This document shows positions 1 through 8,492 of a stretch of 64,000 nucleotides of DNA, piece after piece (within the stretch, counting starts at the first letter, position 1; each line of letters starts with the position of its first letter). A program made the translations under genes and the position numbers. The stretch covers positions 496,001 to 560,000 of the forward strand of contig NZ_BKZV01000005.1 of assembly GCF_008974285.1 (NCBI RefSeq), given 5' to 3'. The notes under the pieces were generated by a model, which made no database searches, was not told the DNA's origin, and saw only the letters and a list, made by a program, of their open reading frames with translations. This stretch comes from Thermogemmatispora aurantia (GTDB lineage: Bacteria; Chloroflexota; Ktedonobacteria; Ktedonobacterales; Ktedonobacteraceae).

Positions 1-2
1 TT

Positions 3-401
3 TATCTGCTCCTCAAGAATATTTCTTTAGAACGGGCGCGGCAGATCGCGCAAACCCTACGCCAGGCCCTGCGGCGTCCCTATCGAGTCGAACTTCTGCA
101 ACAGTCGGTCTGGCAGTTGGAGCCGCCCGAGACCAGCGTGGAACTGCTGGATGTGAGCGTGCGCCTCGGAGTAACGCTCTATCTGCGGACGAAGCTGATC
201 GAGCTGCTCCAGCGCTATGCCGCTGCTCCAACCTCGACCCTGGCTGAGGTGCGCAGCCTGATTGTCGGCGACCTTGATCAGGCCCTCAATCTGGGTCAGG
301 AGGAGGGCGGCGATTGCGTGATCAGCTGGGACCCCCAGGCTGAGGACCGTGGCCCCCATGTTCGACGCTTTATCCGCCTGGCCTCCCCCAACGGCTTGTA
401 A
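3..401 (+). CDS. Unidentified protein, C-terminal part (5' end outside window)
   Basis: The frame is open from the first bases of the window to the TAA at 399-401, so this is the end of a gene that begins upstream. The visible 132 residues are mostly helical, rich in Leu, Arg and Glu, with no membrane segment and no motif I recognise. The only internal start candidate, a TTG at 117, has no ribosome binding site, and the residues before it read as ordinary coding sequence. I therefore treat the whole stretch as one truncated gene. The function is unknown. Confidence 0.55.
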   Translation, partial: YLLLKNISLERARQIAQTLRQALRRPYRVELLQQSVWQLEPPETSVELLDVSVRLGVTLYLRTKLIELLQRYAAAPTSTLAEVRSLIVGDLDQALNLGQEEGGDCVISWDPQAEDRGPHVRRFIRLASPNGL

Positions 402-764
402 CCTGCCAGGCTCCTCTGTCTGACGGGCGGGCCACGCTGCCCATTCATCCCGGCTCGCCCGTCTGCTCCTTTGCTCTCTCTGGCCGTCCCGCGCGAGCAT
501 TGCCTACAGTCCTCCCTCCCCCCTGCCATCTATCCCTCGTCGACAACGAGTTTTTTGGCTTCCCGCTCTGATAACGGTACCGCAATCGCTTCCTGCTGCG
601 ATTGACGGCGAAAAGTTCTCCTCCTGAGACGTTATACTCATGTGAAAGTGCTATTTAAAGGCAAAGGCTGTAACACAAGAAGCCCGTGCTTGATCCTTCA
701 CTTCGTTATACAAGACGACTGTGGAAAGGGCGCGGGAACCCCGTGAGGTTGGAAAGGAGTTGGT
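402..764. other. Intergenic region, no gene seen
   Basis: This stretch separates the partial gene from the P-loop gene at 765. It contains pyrimidine-rich tracts and a TATACT hexamer near 629-634 that could be the -10 box for the downstream gene, but no matching -35 at 16-18 bases was found. No convincing reading frame is present. Confidence 0.4.
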
Positions 765-1418
765 ATGATGGCGCTCAAAGTATTGCTCCTCGGGAGGCCG
801 GGAAGCGGCAAGACGACAGCCGCTCACTATTTTCTCCAGCGTGCTGCCGTGGCCGGTCTGCGGGCCACGCATGTCGACGACTACGATCTGCTGGAAGAGA
901 AATGCCAGGCCGATGCAGAGCAGCGTCGTTTTCGACCATTGATCGTGAATGGTCGCTACTGTGGCTTCGATGTGCTGGACTTCAGAGTCATGGATGAGGT
1001 TCTTCTGGAGGCTGAGGTCCGCGTTGAGCAGCATCTTGCCCGCTATCCTGACAACGGTCTGGCCATGCTCGAATTCGCGCGCGACGATTACCTCCATGCC
1101 CTCCACCTGTTCAGCCCCCGCTTTCTGCGCGATGCCCGGCTGCTCTACTTTCGCATCGATGTGGAGACGGCCATTCAGCGCGTGCGTCAACGCTACTGCC
1201 AGACTGGTTGTCAGCTTGTCTCGGAGCAGATTCTCCGCAGCTATTACCGCGATGATGGCTTTGTCGACCAGCTCTCTCTGATTAAAAAGGATTTTTCCTT
1301 GAATCAGACTATAGAAATTTGTGACAATAACGAAACTTTGCAACTATTTTTACAGCGCCTGGATCGTTTCTTTGAGCTGCTCTTGAGGCAAGAGGCCAGG
1401 GCTGGTCTGATCTGCTAA
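765..1418 (+). CDS. P-loop NTPase, adenylate-kinase-like fold
   Basis: A 217-residue soluble protein. A Walker A loop lies at residues 10-17 (GRPGSGKT), directly after a hydrophobic first strand, as in small-molecule kinases of the AAA_18/adenylate-kinase-like group. Asp residues near 38-41 could be the next strand and substrate site, and the Arg-rich segment around residues 145-150 could act as a lid. The start is supported by AAAGGAG six bases upstream; the adjacent ATG at 768 is equally possible. It is a monocistronic gene, convergent with the ABC-2 genes that follow. The substrate cannot be told from sequence; nucleotide, nucleoside or another small molecule are all possible. Confidence 0.7.
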   Translation: MMALKVLLLGRPGSGKTTAAHYFLQRAAVAGLRATHVDDYDLLEEKCQADAEQRRFRPLIVNGRYCGFDVLDFRVMDEVLLEAEVRVEQHLARYPDNGLAMLEFARDDYLHALHLFSPRFLRDARLLYFRIDVETAIQRVRQRYCQTGCQLVSEQILRSYYRDDGFVDQLSLIKKDFSLNQTIEICDNNETLQLFLQRLDRFFELLLRQEARAGLIC

Positions 1419-1594
1419 TGCTCAATCCGGCGACGCGCTCCTGGCGGCTGGACCGGCGTGCTCGATGGTGCGAGCCGGGCATGGCTTGAGTTGAGCGCGG
1501 CGGGTCCAGGGATGTAAGCCACACTGTGGTGTCCCTGGACCCGTCACCGCTGAGGGAGGTGTGGACGAGCCATTCGCTTCCTGCTGTTGCTATG

Positions 1595-2866
1595 TCAGGC
1601 GTTCCCTGTTCTCGGCTGGAAGCGGAAGAGGACCAGGCCGAGAGCAAAGCAGAGAAGACCGTAGATGACCAAAGCGAGGATGTTCGGCAGCACCTCGGCC
1701 AGCGTGCGCCCGCTGATCATCAGGCCGTTGAGCGCCTCCATAGCCCAGGCCACAATACCCACGTGGGCCACGGCCTGCAGCCATTGAGGCTCCAGCCAGA
1801 GTGGCCACCAGGCCCCGCCGATGGCCGAGGTCGTCAGGGTGACGATGGTCAGCACCGGGGCGAGCTGGCGGCGCGTTCGCACCAGCGAGACCAGCAGGAT
1901 GCCGAAGCCGGTCATGGCGAAGCTGGAAACCACCAGCAGGATGATCACCCCAGGCCAGTTGCTGACGTGCAGCTTGAAGACGAAGCTGCCGATCGCGAAG
2001 AGGATCAGAAGCTGTAACATGGTCACCAGGAACTGTGTGAGCAGCTTGCCGCCGAGCAGGGCATAGCGCTGCACCGGTGCGATCAGCAGGCGGCGCAAGG
2101 TACCGCTCTCGCGCTCCTCCAGAATGCTGCCCGCCACCGACTGCAGGCCAAAGAGAGCGAAAAGAATGGCGTAACCGGGCAAGGCCACGTCGAAAACGTT
2201 GACCTGGGGCGGCACATTGCCGGCGTGGAGGCTGGCCACCTGGGCAGCGGGCAGCTCCTGGAAGCTGGCTGCGCCCACAGTGCTGGCGATGCTCTGCGGG
2301 TTAACGCTGCCCGGCTCGCAATGATTGCCGGGCTGCTGACAGAGACGTTCAACCTCCTGAATGGCGGCGCTACCGGCAAAGGTGGCCGTGGCGAGCTGCC
2401 CGACGGCGCTCGAGACCAGGTTCTGTACGATAGCGCTGCTCGGGTCGTTGCTGCTCGGAATGGAATAGATCTGAACCAGGTTCTGCGTTGGCTCACCGCG
2501 TGCGGCAGCCTGTTGCAGCATAGCGGTCGTTCCCGCTGGAATGACCACGCCGGTCACGGCACCCTGTCCGTCGGCGACGGCTTTTTTGACGCCAGCGGCG
2601 TCGCCATAGCGTGTCAAATTGATCGTGAGCTGCTGACTATGCTGGTCCAGGGCCTTCAAAACCGTCTGACCAACCAGACCGTGATCCTGGTCGCTGACTG
2701 CCACCTGGATCGTGATGGTGTTCTGGCCAGTCCCATAGACGCCGTTGAGGGCGAAGCCGACTGTCGCAACGAGTACCAGTGGAACCAGCAGCATCCAGAT
2801 GAAGGACCATCGGTCCTTCATCATTTGTAAGCAGTCTTTTTTCATAATTGAGAACATAGCTCGCAT
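1595..2866 (-). CDS. ABC-2 type transporter permease
   Basis: A 423-residue membrane protein with the usual ABC-2 layout. One N-terminal membrane segment (about residues 23-41) is followed by an extracytoplasmic domain of about 180 residues and then a C-terminal block of five or so membrane segments (about 225-420). It begins 94 bases after the ATPase gene at 2961-3794 on the same strand, so the two very likely form one exporter of the DrrB/YhgE class. Such pairs export drugs, lipids or antibiotics; the substrate is not predictable here. The start ATG at 2866 has GGAGATGGAG upstream. Confidence 0.88.
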   Translation of the reverse strand: MRAMFSIMKKDCLQMMKDRWSFIWMLLVPLVLVATVGFALNGVYGTGQNTITIQVAVSDQDHGLVGQTVLKALDQHSQQLTINLTRYGDAAGVKKAVADGQGAVTGVVIPAGTTAMLQQAAARGEPTQNLVQIYSIPSSNDPSSAIVQNLVSSAVGQLATATFAGSAAIQEVERLCQQPGNHCEPGSVNPQSIASTVGAASFQELPAAQVASLHAGNVPPQVNVFDVALPGYAILFALFGLQSVAGSILEERESGTLRRLLIAPVQRYALLGGKLLTQFLVTMLQLLILFAIGSFVFKLHVSNWPGVIILLVVSSFAMTGFGILLVSLVRTRRQLAPVLTIVTLTTSAIGGAWWPLWLEPQWLQAVAHVGIVAWAMEALNGLMISGRTLAEVLPNILALVIYGLLCFALGLVLFRFQPRTGNA

Positions 2867-2960
2867 AGCCGCTCCATCTCCTAATCTGGCCGCATGTCTG
2901 AGGTCTGAGGATGGCGCCTCTCAGGTGAGCGCCATCCTGGGCAAGGCTGGGTCGACCGGG

Positions 2961-3794
2961 CTAGAGATCGCGCAAGGTTTTGCCGGTCAACTGGATGAAC
3001 AGTTCTTGTAGTCCGTGGGGACGATAGACGGCGCGTGTCTGATCGCGCATGGCCAGAAGCTGCTCCAGCGTCCCCAATGCGATGATGCGCCCCTCGTCCA
3101 TGATGGCGATACGCCGACAGAGTCGCTCGGCCTCCTCCATATAGTGGGTGGTATAGAGGACAGTAGTGCCGCTGGCGGCCAGCTTTTCGATGTTCTCGAA
3201 GATGTGCTCGCGCGACTGAGGATCAACGCCGACGGTTGGCTCATCCAGCAGCAAGACCCGCGGGCGATTCATCAGGGCCACGGCGAAGTTGAGTCGACGC
3301 AGCATCCCACCAGAAAAGTTCTTCAATGGCTCCTTGCGGCGCTCGTAGAGGCCGACAAATTGAAGCACTTCCTCGGCCCGGGCCTGGTGCTCATGGGCCG
3401 GCACGCCATAGAGCGAGGCGAAGAAATCGAGGTTCTCCAAGGCATTGAGATCGCGATAGAGAGCGATCTCCTGGGGTACCACCCCCAGCAGACGCTTGAC
3501 GGCCTGGGTCTCTCGTCTTATAGAGTAGCCACAGACCACGACCTCGCCCTCGTCTGGTGGCAGGTAACCACACAGGATATTGATGATCGTGCTCTTGCCA
3601 GCCCCGTTCGGTCCGAGCAGACCGAAAATCTCACCTTCCTTGATACTAAAGGAGACGCCCTTGACAGCCTCTAGTTTGCCGAAGCGCTTGACGAGGTTGC
3701 GCACCTCAACAAGGGGACCAGCCTCAGAGCCGGCTGTCGCTGCAGGCGTGGTACGCGTCTCTGCCCTGGAACGTGTCTCTTGCTCATCTGTCAC
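2961..3794 (-). CDS. ABC transporter ATP-binding protein (ABC-2 exporter)
   Basis: A 277-residue ATPase with Walker A (GPNGAGKST, about residues 60-68), a Q-loop (VVPQE), the signature FSGGM, Walker B (LLLDEPTVGVDP) and the H-loop (YTTHYMEEAE). These are the hallmarks of the DrrA/CcmA-type drug and lipid exporter ATPases. The GTG start is supported by GGAGG nine bases upstream. The first 25 residues are charged and Ala/Thr-rich and precede the ABC domain. It is the first gene of a two-gene operon with the permease downstream and presumably energises it at the inner face of the membrane. Confidence 0.92.
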   Translation of the reverse strand: MTDEQETRSRAETRTTPAATAGSEAGPLVEVRNLVKRFGKLEAVKGVSFSIKEGEIFGLLGPNGAGKSTIINILCGYLPPDEGEVVVCGYSIRRETQAVKRLLGVVPQEIALYRDLNALENLDFFASLYGVPAHEHQARAEEVLQFVGLYERRKEPLKNFSGGMLRRLNFAVALMNRPRVLLLDEPTVGVDPQSREHIFENIEKLAASGTTVLYTTHYMEEAERLCRRIAIMDEGRIIALGTLEQLLAMRDQTRAVYRPHGLQELFIQLTGKTLRDL

Positions 3795-4189
3795 TCCTTG
3801 ATACCTCCTCTCCTCTCTGCTGAGGTAACAATGTCTCTTTGCTTAAAAAAAGGTAGTACCTGTATGTATAAGCCTGATGGATCTGAGAGCATGGGACGCC
3901 TTCTATCCTGTATTGCTACTGGTTGGCGTCTCCAGTACCCTGTCACCGTTGCCTGGTTTTGGCTTGTGAGGGTAGTATAAAGAACAGCCAGGCTGGTAAG
4001 GAAGGATCGAAGGATCTATTTTGAACTGCGGCTGCACATGCGTTTATGCCTATGACAAAAGTCACAAATGGGGTGATGGGAGGGATGCTAAAGCCGGGCC
4101 GGACGGATGATCCTGCCGTGATATACTGAACTGGCTGATTGCTGATCAGGAGCCGGCCACTCTGAAGGAGCAGAGGAAGGGAGAGAGCT
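3795..4189. other. Divergent intergenic region
   Basis: The region lies between the ABC-2 ATPase (leftward) and the zinc-ribbon gene (rightward). A small perfect palindrome AGGTAGTACCT at 3851-3861 sits about 60 bases before the ATPase start and could be an operator. No full sigma-70 promoter is clear and no gene is seen. Confidence 0.35.
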
Positions 4190-4849
4190 ATGCGTTGCCC
4201 CTATTGCGGTCAGGTCAATACGGACGCCACACGCTATTGCCTGCGCTGTGGACGAGCCATCGGCACGGTGCAGCAGCCACCCCTGTCGATGCGGCCCCAG
4301 ATAGCGCCAGCCGTCCCGCCGCCGCCGACGGGGTCTAGACCAGGGGGGCGGGGTCAGCCTGCCCGTCTGCCAGGTCCAGGCATCGTTGAAGCTACAGCTC
4401 AGCCCGCGGCCACGGCACCGCCGGGGGAGCCAGTGGCCGTCCCTGGCCCGCCAGCGGGCTTTCCGCCAAAGACGCTGACTCAATTGCAAGAATTGGCGAC
4501 GGCAGCCCTCGCCTACACGGTGGGGAGCAGCAAACGAGAGGCTGGCAACAAAAAAGTCGTCGACATCATTTATCCCTCTTGCCCCGCCTGGCAGCAGGTT
4601 GCCACGCTCTACAAGGCTCTCTCTGAGCACGATGAAGAGCGCTACGATAGCGTAGTCATTCGTGGCTTCCGCGAAGAGAGCGATCTGAGCCTTGCCTTCA
4701 ACAATGGGCGGCTTACCTTTGACCGGCGGGCGCGCCTGGGGGGACAGCTCATCAGGCGCTATCTGATTGAGACTCATCGCGGCTTCGAGGTCGACTCGCT
4801 GCGCATTGTGCTCACAGAGGAATGGCCCGCGGAGCAGCGGCGCACTTAG
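4190..4849 (+). CDS. Zinc-ribbon protein of unknown function
   Basis: A 219-residue protein that opens with a zinc ribbon: Cys3, Cys6, Cys17 and Cys20 in a CxxC-x10-CxxC arrangement. A Pro/Gly/Ala-rich linker (about 26-95) and a folded C-terminal half (about 100-219) follow. The linker looks disordered, and the C-terminal domain is mixed alpha/beta with no motif I recognise. The same kind of N-terminal ribbon heads the kinases at 59190 and 62563. It lies 38 bases before the pyrimidine phosphorylase start and is probably co-transcribed with it, but no functional link is known. RBS: GGGAGAG before the ATG. Confidence 0.75.
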   Translation: MRCPYCGQVNTDATRYCLRCGRAIGTVQQPPLSMRPQIAPAVPPPPTGSRPGGRGQPARLPGPGIVEATAQPAATAPPGEPVAVPGPPAGFPPKTLTQLQELATAALAYTVGSSKREAGNKKVVDIIYPSCPAWQQVATLYKALSEHDEERYDSVVIRGFREESDLSLAFNNGRLTFDRRARLGGQLIRRYLIETHRGFEVDSLRIVLTEEWPAEQRRT

Positions 4850-4887
4850 CCAGCAACGATAATTGGGCGAAGAAAGAGCAGAATAGC

Positions 4888-6213
4888 ATGCAAGCCGTTG
4901 AAATTATAAGGAAGAAGCGAAACGGGGAAGCGCTCGCAACTGAAGAAATTAACTGGTTAGTGGAGCAGTACACTCACGAGGACATTCCTGACTACCAGAT
5001 GGCTGCCTGGTTAATGGCGGTCTGCTGGCGAGGGATGGATGACCGCGAGACGAGCGATCTGACCCTGGCGATGGCGCGCTCGGGCGAGCAGCTGCATGTA
5101 TGCGAGCGGTTGATGCCGGTTGTAGACAAGCACAGTACCGGTGGCGTAGGAGACAAGGTCACCCTGGCGGTAGCGCCACTGGTAGCCGCCTGTGGCGTGG
5201 CGGTGGCCAAAATGACCGGGCGCGGCCTGGGCCATACTGGGGGCACCGTCGACAAGCTGGAGTCCATCAGCGGACTGCGCACGGCCCTGACACGTGAGGA
5301 ATTTCTGAGCATCTTGCAGGAGCATGGCCTGGTGCTCGCGGGTCAATCGGCAGAGCTGGCGCCAGCCGATGGCAAGATGTATGCGCTGCGCGATGTCACG
5401 GCAACGGTCGAGAGCATTCCCCTGATCGCGGCCAGCATTATGAGCAAGAAGCTGGCCGTGGGAGCCTCGCATCTGCTGCTGGACGTCAAGGTCGGGGCGG
5501 GTGCCTTCATGAAGACGCGCGAGGCGGCCCACGAGCTGGCGCGTATCATGGTGGAGATTGGTCAGCGTGCTGGCCTCTACACTGAAGCCGCGGTCACTGC
5601 CATGGAGCAGCCGCTAGGGAGGGCCGTAGGCAATGCTCTGGAAGTGGCCGAGGCCGTTGCCATCCTGCGCGGTGAGGGGCCGGCGGATGTCAGCCAGCTC
5701 TGTCGCCACGAGGCTGCTGAGCTGCTGGTCATGACCGGGGCCGCACCGTCGCACGAGGAGGCTGAGCGACGGGTGCAGGAGGCCATCAAGAGTGGGCGCG
5801 CTCTGGCCAAGCTAGCGGAGGTCTGCGAGGCCCAAGGGGGCGACCCGCAGCAGATAGAGCAGCCAGAGCGTCTGCCGCGAGCACCAGTGATCAGTATGCT
5901 GACTGCCCCACGCAGCGGCTATATTGCCGCTATCCATGCTGAGCGCGTCGGGCTGGCTGCGATGCGCCTGGGAGCGGGCCGCTTCAGGAAGGGCGATCCC
6001 ATCGATCACCGCACCGGCCTGCTGCTCCAGGCCAAGGTCGGTGACTATCTCCAGGCGGGTGATCCTCTGGTCGAGATTCACGCGCGCAGCGAGGAGGAGT
6101 GCGCAGTTCTTCGTCAAGAGCTGCTTGCCTGTTATCGCTGGAGCGAGAACCCAGTCCAAAGCGGCCCGCTGATCTATGAGATTCTGACGCCCAGCCAGAA
6201 AGGGGCATCCTGA
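4888..6213 (+). CDS. pdp: Pyrimidine-nucleoside (thymidine) phosphorylase
   Basis: A 441-residue enzyme that phosphorolyses thymidine, deoxyuridine and probably uridine to the base and (deoxy)ribose-1-phosphate in pyrimidine salvage. The family signature is clear: KHSTGGVGDK in the phosphate-binding loop and GRGLGHTGGTVDKLES shortly after. The N-terminal helical domain (IIRKKRNG...) and the C-terminal PYNP_C-like domain are both present, and the length is normal for the family. I use ATG 4888; the frame stays open back to 4822 inside the preceding gene, but those 22 residues do not match the family. Its last 40 bases overlap the end of the convergent kinase-like gene. Confidence 0.93.
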   Translation: MQAVEIIRKKRNGEALATEEINWLVEQYTHEDIPDYQMAAWLMAVCWRGMDDRETSDLTLAMARSGEQLHVCERLMPVVDKHSTGGVGDKVTLAVAPLVAACGVAVAKMTGRGLGHTGGTVDKLESISGLRTALTREEFLSILQEHGLVLAGQSAELAPADGKMYALRDVTATVESIPLIAASIMSKKLAVGASHLLLDVKVGAGAFMKTREAAHELARIMVEIGQRAGLYTEAAVTAMEQPLGRAVGNALEVAEAVAILRGEGPADVSQLCRHEAAELLVMTGAAPSHEEAERRVQEAIKSGRALAKLAEVCEAQGGDPQQIEQPERLPRAPVISMLTAPRSGYIAAIHAERVGLAAMRLGAGRFRKGDPIDHRTGLLLQAKVGDYLQAGDPLVEIHARSEEECAVLRQELLACYRWSENPVQSGPLIYEILTPSQKGAS

Positions 6214-7544
6214 AGCTGGCTGAGCAGGTAAAGGCTCAGGCCGAAGATACCCAGCAGCAGGAGCGCGAGCAAGACGAGGAAAAAAACAAGCCGCCTGTGG
6301 CGGCGCTTGAACTGCTGTGAGGGACGAAGAGGGCGCTCCTGGGTCTGGGGAGTAATCGCCGGCATCTGAGCGGTCTGCTCAGATGGGGAGGTGGCGACTT
6401 TGATCTGCTCAGCGGGGATCGCCATCGTTGGCTCAGCGGCGAACTCTTCGGGCGAGCAGGTTGGGGGAGCTGGCTGGGCGCCGCCGGGTGCCAGCGCTTT
6501 GAGGGTGATGGCGGCGGGCGCCGCCGAAGCCTGGATCGGGCCAGGGCCGGCAGGGGCCGATCCACGGCTCAGGTGCAGGCGCATCAGCCTCTGATAGGCC
6601 CGCCGCTCTTCCAGAGAGACGATCCGTTCGAGTGCGTGAAAGAAGGCCCGCGCCGACTGGAAGCGATAGAGTGGGTCCGCCCGCGTGGCGATGGTAATCA
6701 AGGCGCTAAGCGCTGGAGAGAGACCGGGATTGAGCCGCGCCACCGGCTCCAGGCGCCCGTTTTTGCCAAGCGGGTTCTGGCCGGTAACCATTTCGTGGAG
6801 CAGGACACCCAGGCTGAAAAGGTCTGAGCGCTCGTCGCACTGGCCACCGCGCTGGTACTGCTCGGGAGCAGCATAGCCCGGAAGGCCCGGCTCGAAGTCG
6901 GCGTAAAGCTGACCGTTGCGAAGGTAGCAGGCGCAGCCGAAGTCAAAGAAGACCAGCCGCCCACCCGAGGTCAGAATCACGCTGGCGGGGCGCAGACCGC
7001 GGTAGATCACCGGAGGCGTCTGAGAGTGCAGATAGTCGAAGAGATCGCAGATCTGCATGGCATAGCTGAGAGCCTCCAGCGGCGGCAGCGGCCCTTGCTG
7101 ACGCAGATAACTGGCTAGCGTTGGCCCAGCACAGTATTCCAAGACGAGATACCAGTAGCCATCTTCGAAGAAATAATCGTAGAGCACCGGTATGGCCGAG
7201 TGACGCAGGCGCACCAGGAGCAGCGCTTCGCGCACAAAGCGATCGGTGTATGAGCCGCCGCTGAGGGGAAACTCTTCCTGCCCCCGAGACAACGGCGCTC
7301 TCTTCTGCCGGTGTGTCAAGGCCAGGTCCAGCTCCTCAACAACGCTCTCCGGTAGAGGCCGGTCGCCCGGCAGCTGCTTGAGGGCCAGCGGGGTGTCCAG
7401 GGTCACGTGCGACGCCAGGAAGAGACGCCCGGCTCCTCCATAGCTTAACGCTCCTTCAATGCGATATTCGCCATGACGCAAGGTGCGCCCTGTGCCATGT
7501 AGCGATGGTCTCTCACTCTTCCAACCGGTCGATAGACCTGACAT
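6174..7544 (-). CDS. Kinase-like membrane protein lacking the catalytic Asp
   Basis: A 456-residue Hanks-type Ser/Thr kinase fold with a C-terminal membrane anchor (about residues 425-447). The VAIK-type lysine (K56, ALKQL), the DFG triplet (201-203) and an APE-like AAPEQY are present. The HRDLKPxN loop instead reads YRGLRPAS (181-188), so the catalytic Asp, the Lys and the Asn are all replaced. The glycine-rich loop (YGGAGR) is partly kept. An insert of about 40 residues separates K56 from helix C. It is most likely a pseudokinase that binds nucleotide or proteins at the membrane. A Pro/Ala-rich linker joins kinase and anchor. ATG 7544 is chosen because AGGAAGGG precedes it; the longer frame to 7628 has no such site. 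Confidence 0.85.
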   Translation of the reverse strand: MSGLSTGWKSERPSLHGTGRTLRHGEYRIEGALSYGGAGRLFLASHVTLDTPLALKQLPGDRPLPESVVEELDLALTHRQKRAPLSRGQEEFPLSGGSYTDRFVREALLLVRLRHSAIPVLYDYFFEDGYWYLVLEYCAGPTLASYLRQQGPLPPLEALSYAMQICDLFDYLHSQTPPVIYRGLRPASVILTSGGRLVFFDFGCACYLRNGQLYADFEPGLPGYAAPEQYQRGGQCDERSDLFSLGVLLHEMVTGQNPLGKNGRLEPVARLNPGLSPALSALITIATRADPLYRFQSARAFFHALERIVSLEERRAYQRLMRLHLSRGSAPAGPGPIQASAAPAAITLKALAPGGAQPAPPTCSPEEFAAEPTMAIPAEQIKVATSPSEQTAQMPAITPQTQERPLRPSQQFKRRHRRLVFFLVLLALLLLGIFGLSLYLLSQLQDAPFWLGVRIS

Positions 7545-7604
7545 CGTTTCTACCCTTCCTGCACTGCTACCGCCTGACAGACAGTGTGTCAATATAACGC
7601 TTCT

Positions 7605-7633
7605 ATAGTAAACTACGATAGCTACCACGTCAA
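7605..7633 (-). promoter_or_regulatory. Sigma-70-type promoter of the kinase-like gene
   Basis: Read on the minus strand, TTGACG (7628-7633) and TACTAT (7605-7610) are separated by 17 bases, upstream of the start at 7544. Predicted by motif only. Confidence 0.6.
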
Positions 7634-7650
7634 GAAGGAAAAACGTCTTT

Positions 7651-7671
7651 TATATCTAAAATATAGATATA
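7651..7671. repeat. AT-rich inverted repeat, possible operator
   Basis: TATATCTA (7651-7658) and TAGATATA (7664-7671) form a perfect 8-base inverted repeat with a 5-base centre, in an AT-rich island of about 45 bases. It lies between the kinase promoter and the carbonic anhydrase gene and could bind a dimeric regulator of either. Confidence 0.45.
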
Positions 7672-7827
7672 TGTATATATAAGAAGTCGGGCAAGAGTCA
7701 AGGGAGGCATTGTCGAGCGAGCGTGGCTGCGAGTACTATGTGAGGGAGCGGGTAAGCGTGCCGGTCAGGGAACTGGCCGACGCTGTGAAGACCAGCCCGC
7801 TCAAGATGTCCTGCTGAGAGGAAACAC

Positions 7828-8379
7828 ATGCCTGTTTTACCCTTTAATGGAATATGGCCGCGTATTGCTAACAATGTCTTTATCGCCCCTGGAGCCTATG
7901 TCATAGGCGACGTTACTATTGGTGAGGGCGCGAGCATCTGGTACAACAGCGTGATTCGCGGAGACACGGGACCCATCCTTATTGGGAGGCGCACCAACAT
8001 TCAAGACAACTGTGTGCTGCATCTGGATGCCGATGCTCCCCTGACCATCGGCGAGGACTGCACCATTGGTCATGGCTGTGTGATCCACGGTGCGACCCTG
8101 GGCGACCGCGTCCTTCTGGGCATGAAAGCCGTCGTTCTCAACCATGCGCGCATTGGAGAAGAGACCATGATTGGGGCCTGTGCTCTAGTGGGCGAGGGCA
8201 AAGTAATCCCGGGAGGTGTGCTTGCCTTTGGGTTGCCGGCGCGTGTCGTACGCAGCCTTACGCCGGAGGAGATCGAGCATATCCGTGGCAGCGCTCAGCG
8301 CTATGTTGAGCGTGCGGCTCGTCATCGCGAGGCGCTGCGTGAGGCCGGCTATCGAGAGGAGCCGCTCCCCAACCTCTAG
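7828..8379 (+). CDS. Gamma-class carbonic anhydrase family protein
   Basis: A 183-residue left-handed beta-helix protein built from hexapeptide repeats, with a C-terminal helix. The three metal-ligand histidines of the family are in place (H65, H82, H87 in VLHLD and GHGCVIHG), as are the conserved RGD of VIRGD (44-46) and the QD of NIQDN. It is expected to be a homotrimer that either hydrates CO2 or, as in many YrdA/PaaY-type members, has a weak or unknown activity. A good RBS (GAGAGGAAA) precedes the ATG. The gene stands alone and converges on the copper-protein gene. Confidence 0.9.
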   Translation: MPVLPFNGIWPRIANNVFIAPGAYVIGDVTIGEGASIWYNSVIRGDTGPILIGRRTNIQDNCVLHLDADAPLTIGEDCTIGHGCVIHGATLGDRVLLGMKAVVLNHARIGEETMIGACALVGEGKVIPGGVLAFGLPARVVRSLTPEEIEHIRGSAQRYVERAARHREALREAGYREEPLPNL

Positions 8380-8426
8380 GCCAGGGAAGAAAGAAAGAGG
8401 CGTAGCTGGCACTTCTGCCTGCATGT

Positions 8427-8466
8427 CTGGATAGCTGGCGGACTGTGCGATCTACCAGCTATCCAG
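8427..8466. terminator. Hairpin between convergent genes
   Basis: CTGGATAGCTGG (8427-8438) and CCAGCTATCCAG (8455-8466) pair perfectly over 12 bases with a 16-base loop. The hairpin lies between the 3' ends of the carbonic anhydrase and CopC/CopD genes, where a bidirectional terminator is expected, but neither side has a T-tract. Confidence 0.55.
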
Positions 8467-8492
8467 GCCAGGGCCTATGGCCGTCGATTGGC

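Noticed and set aside
1758..1767. CCCACGTGGG-like palindrome as a parS site
   Set aside because: It only partly matches the parS consensus, lies in a permease gene far from parAB, and CACGTG is frequent by chance. No good parS was found in the window.
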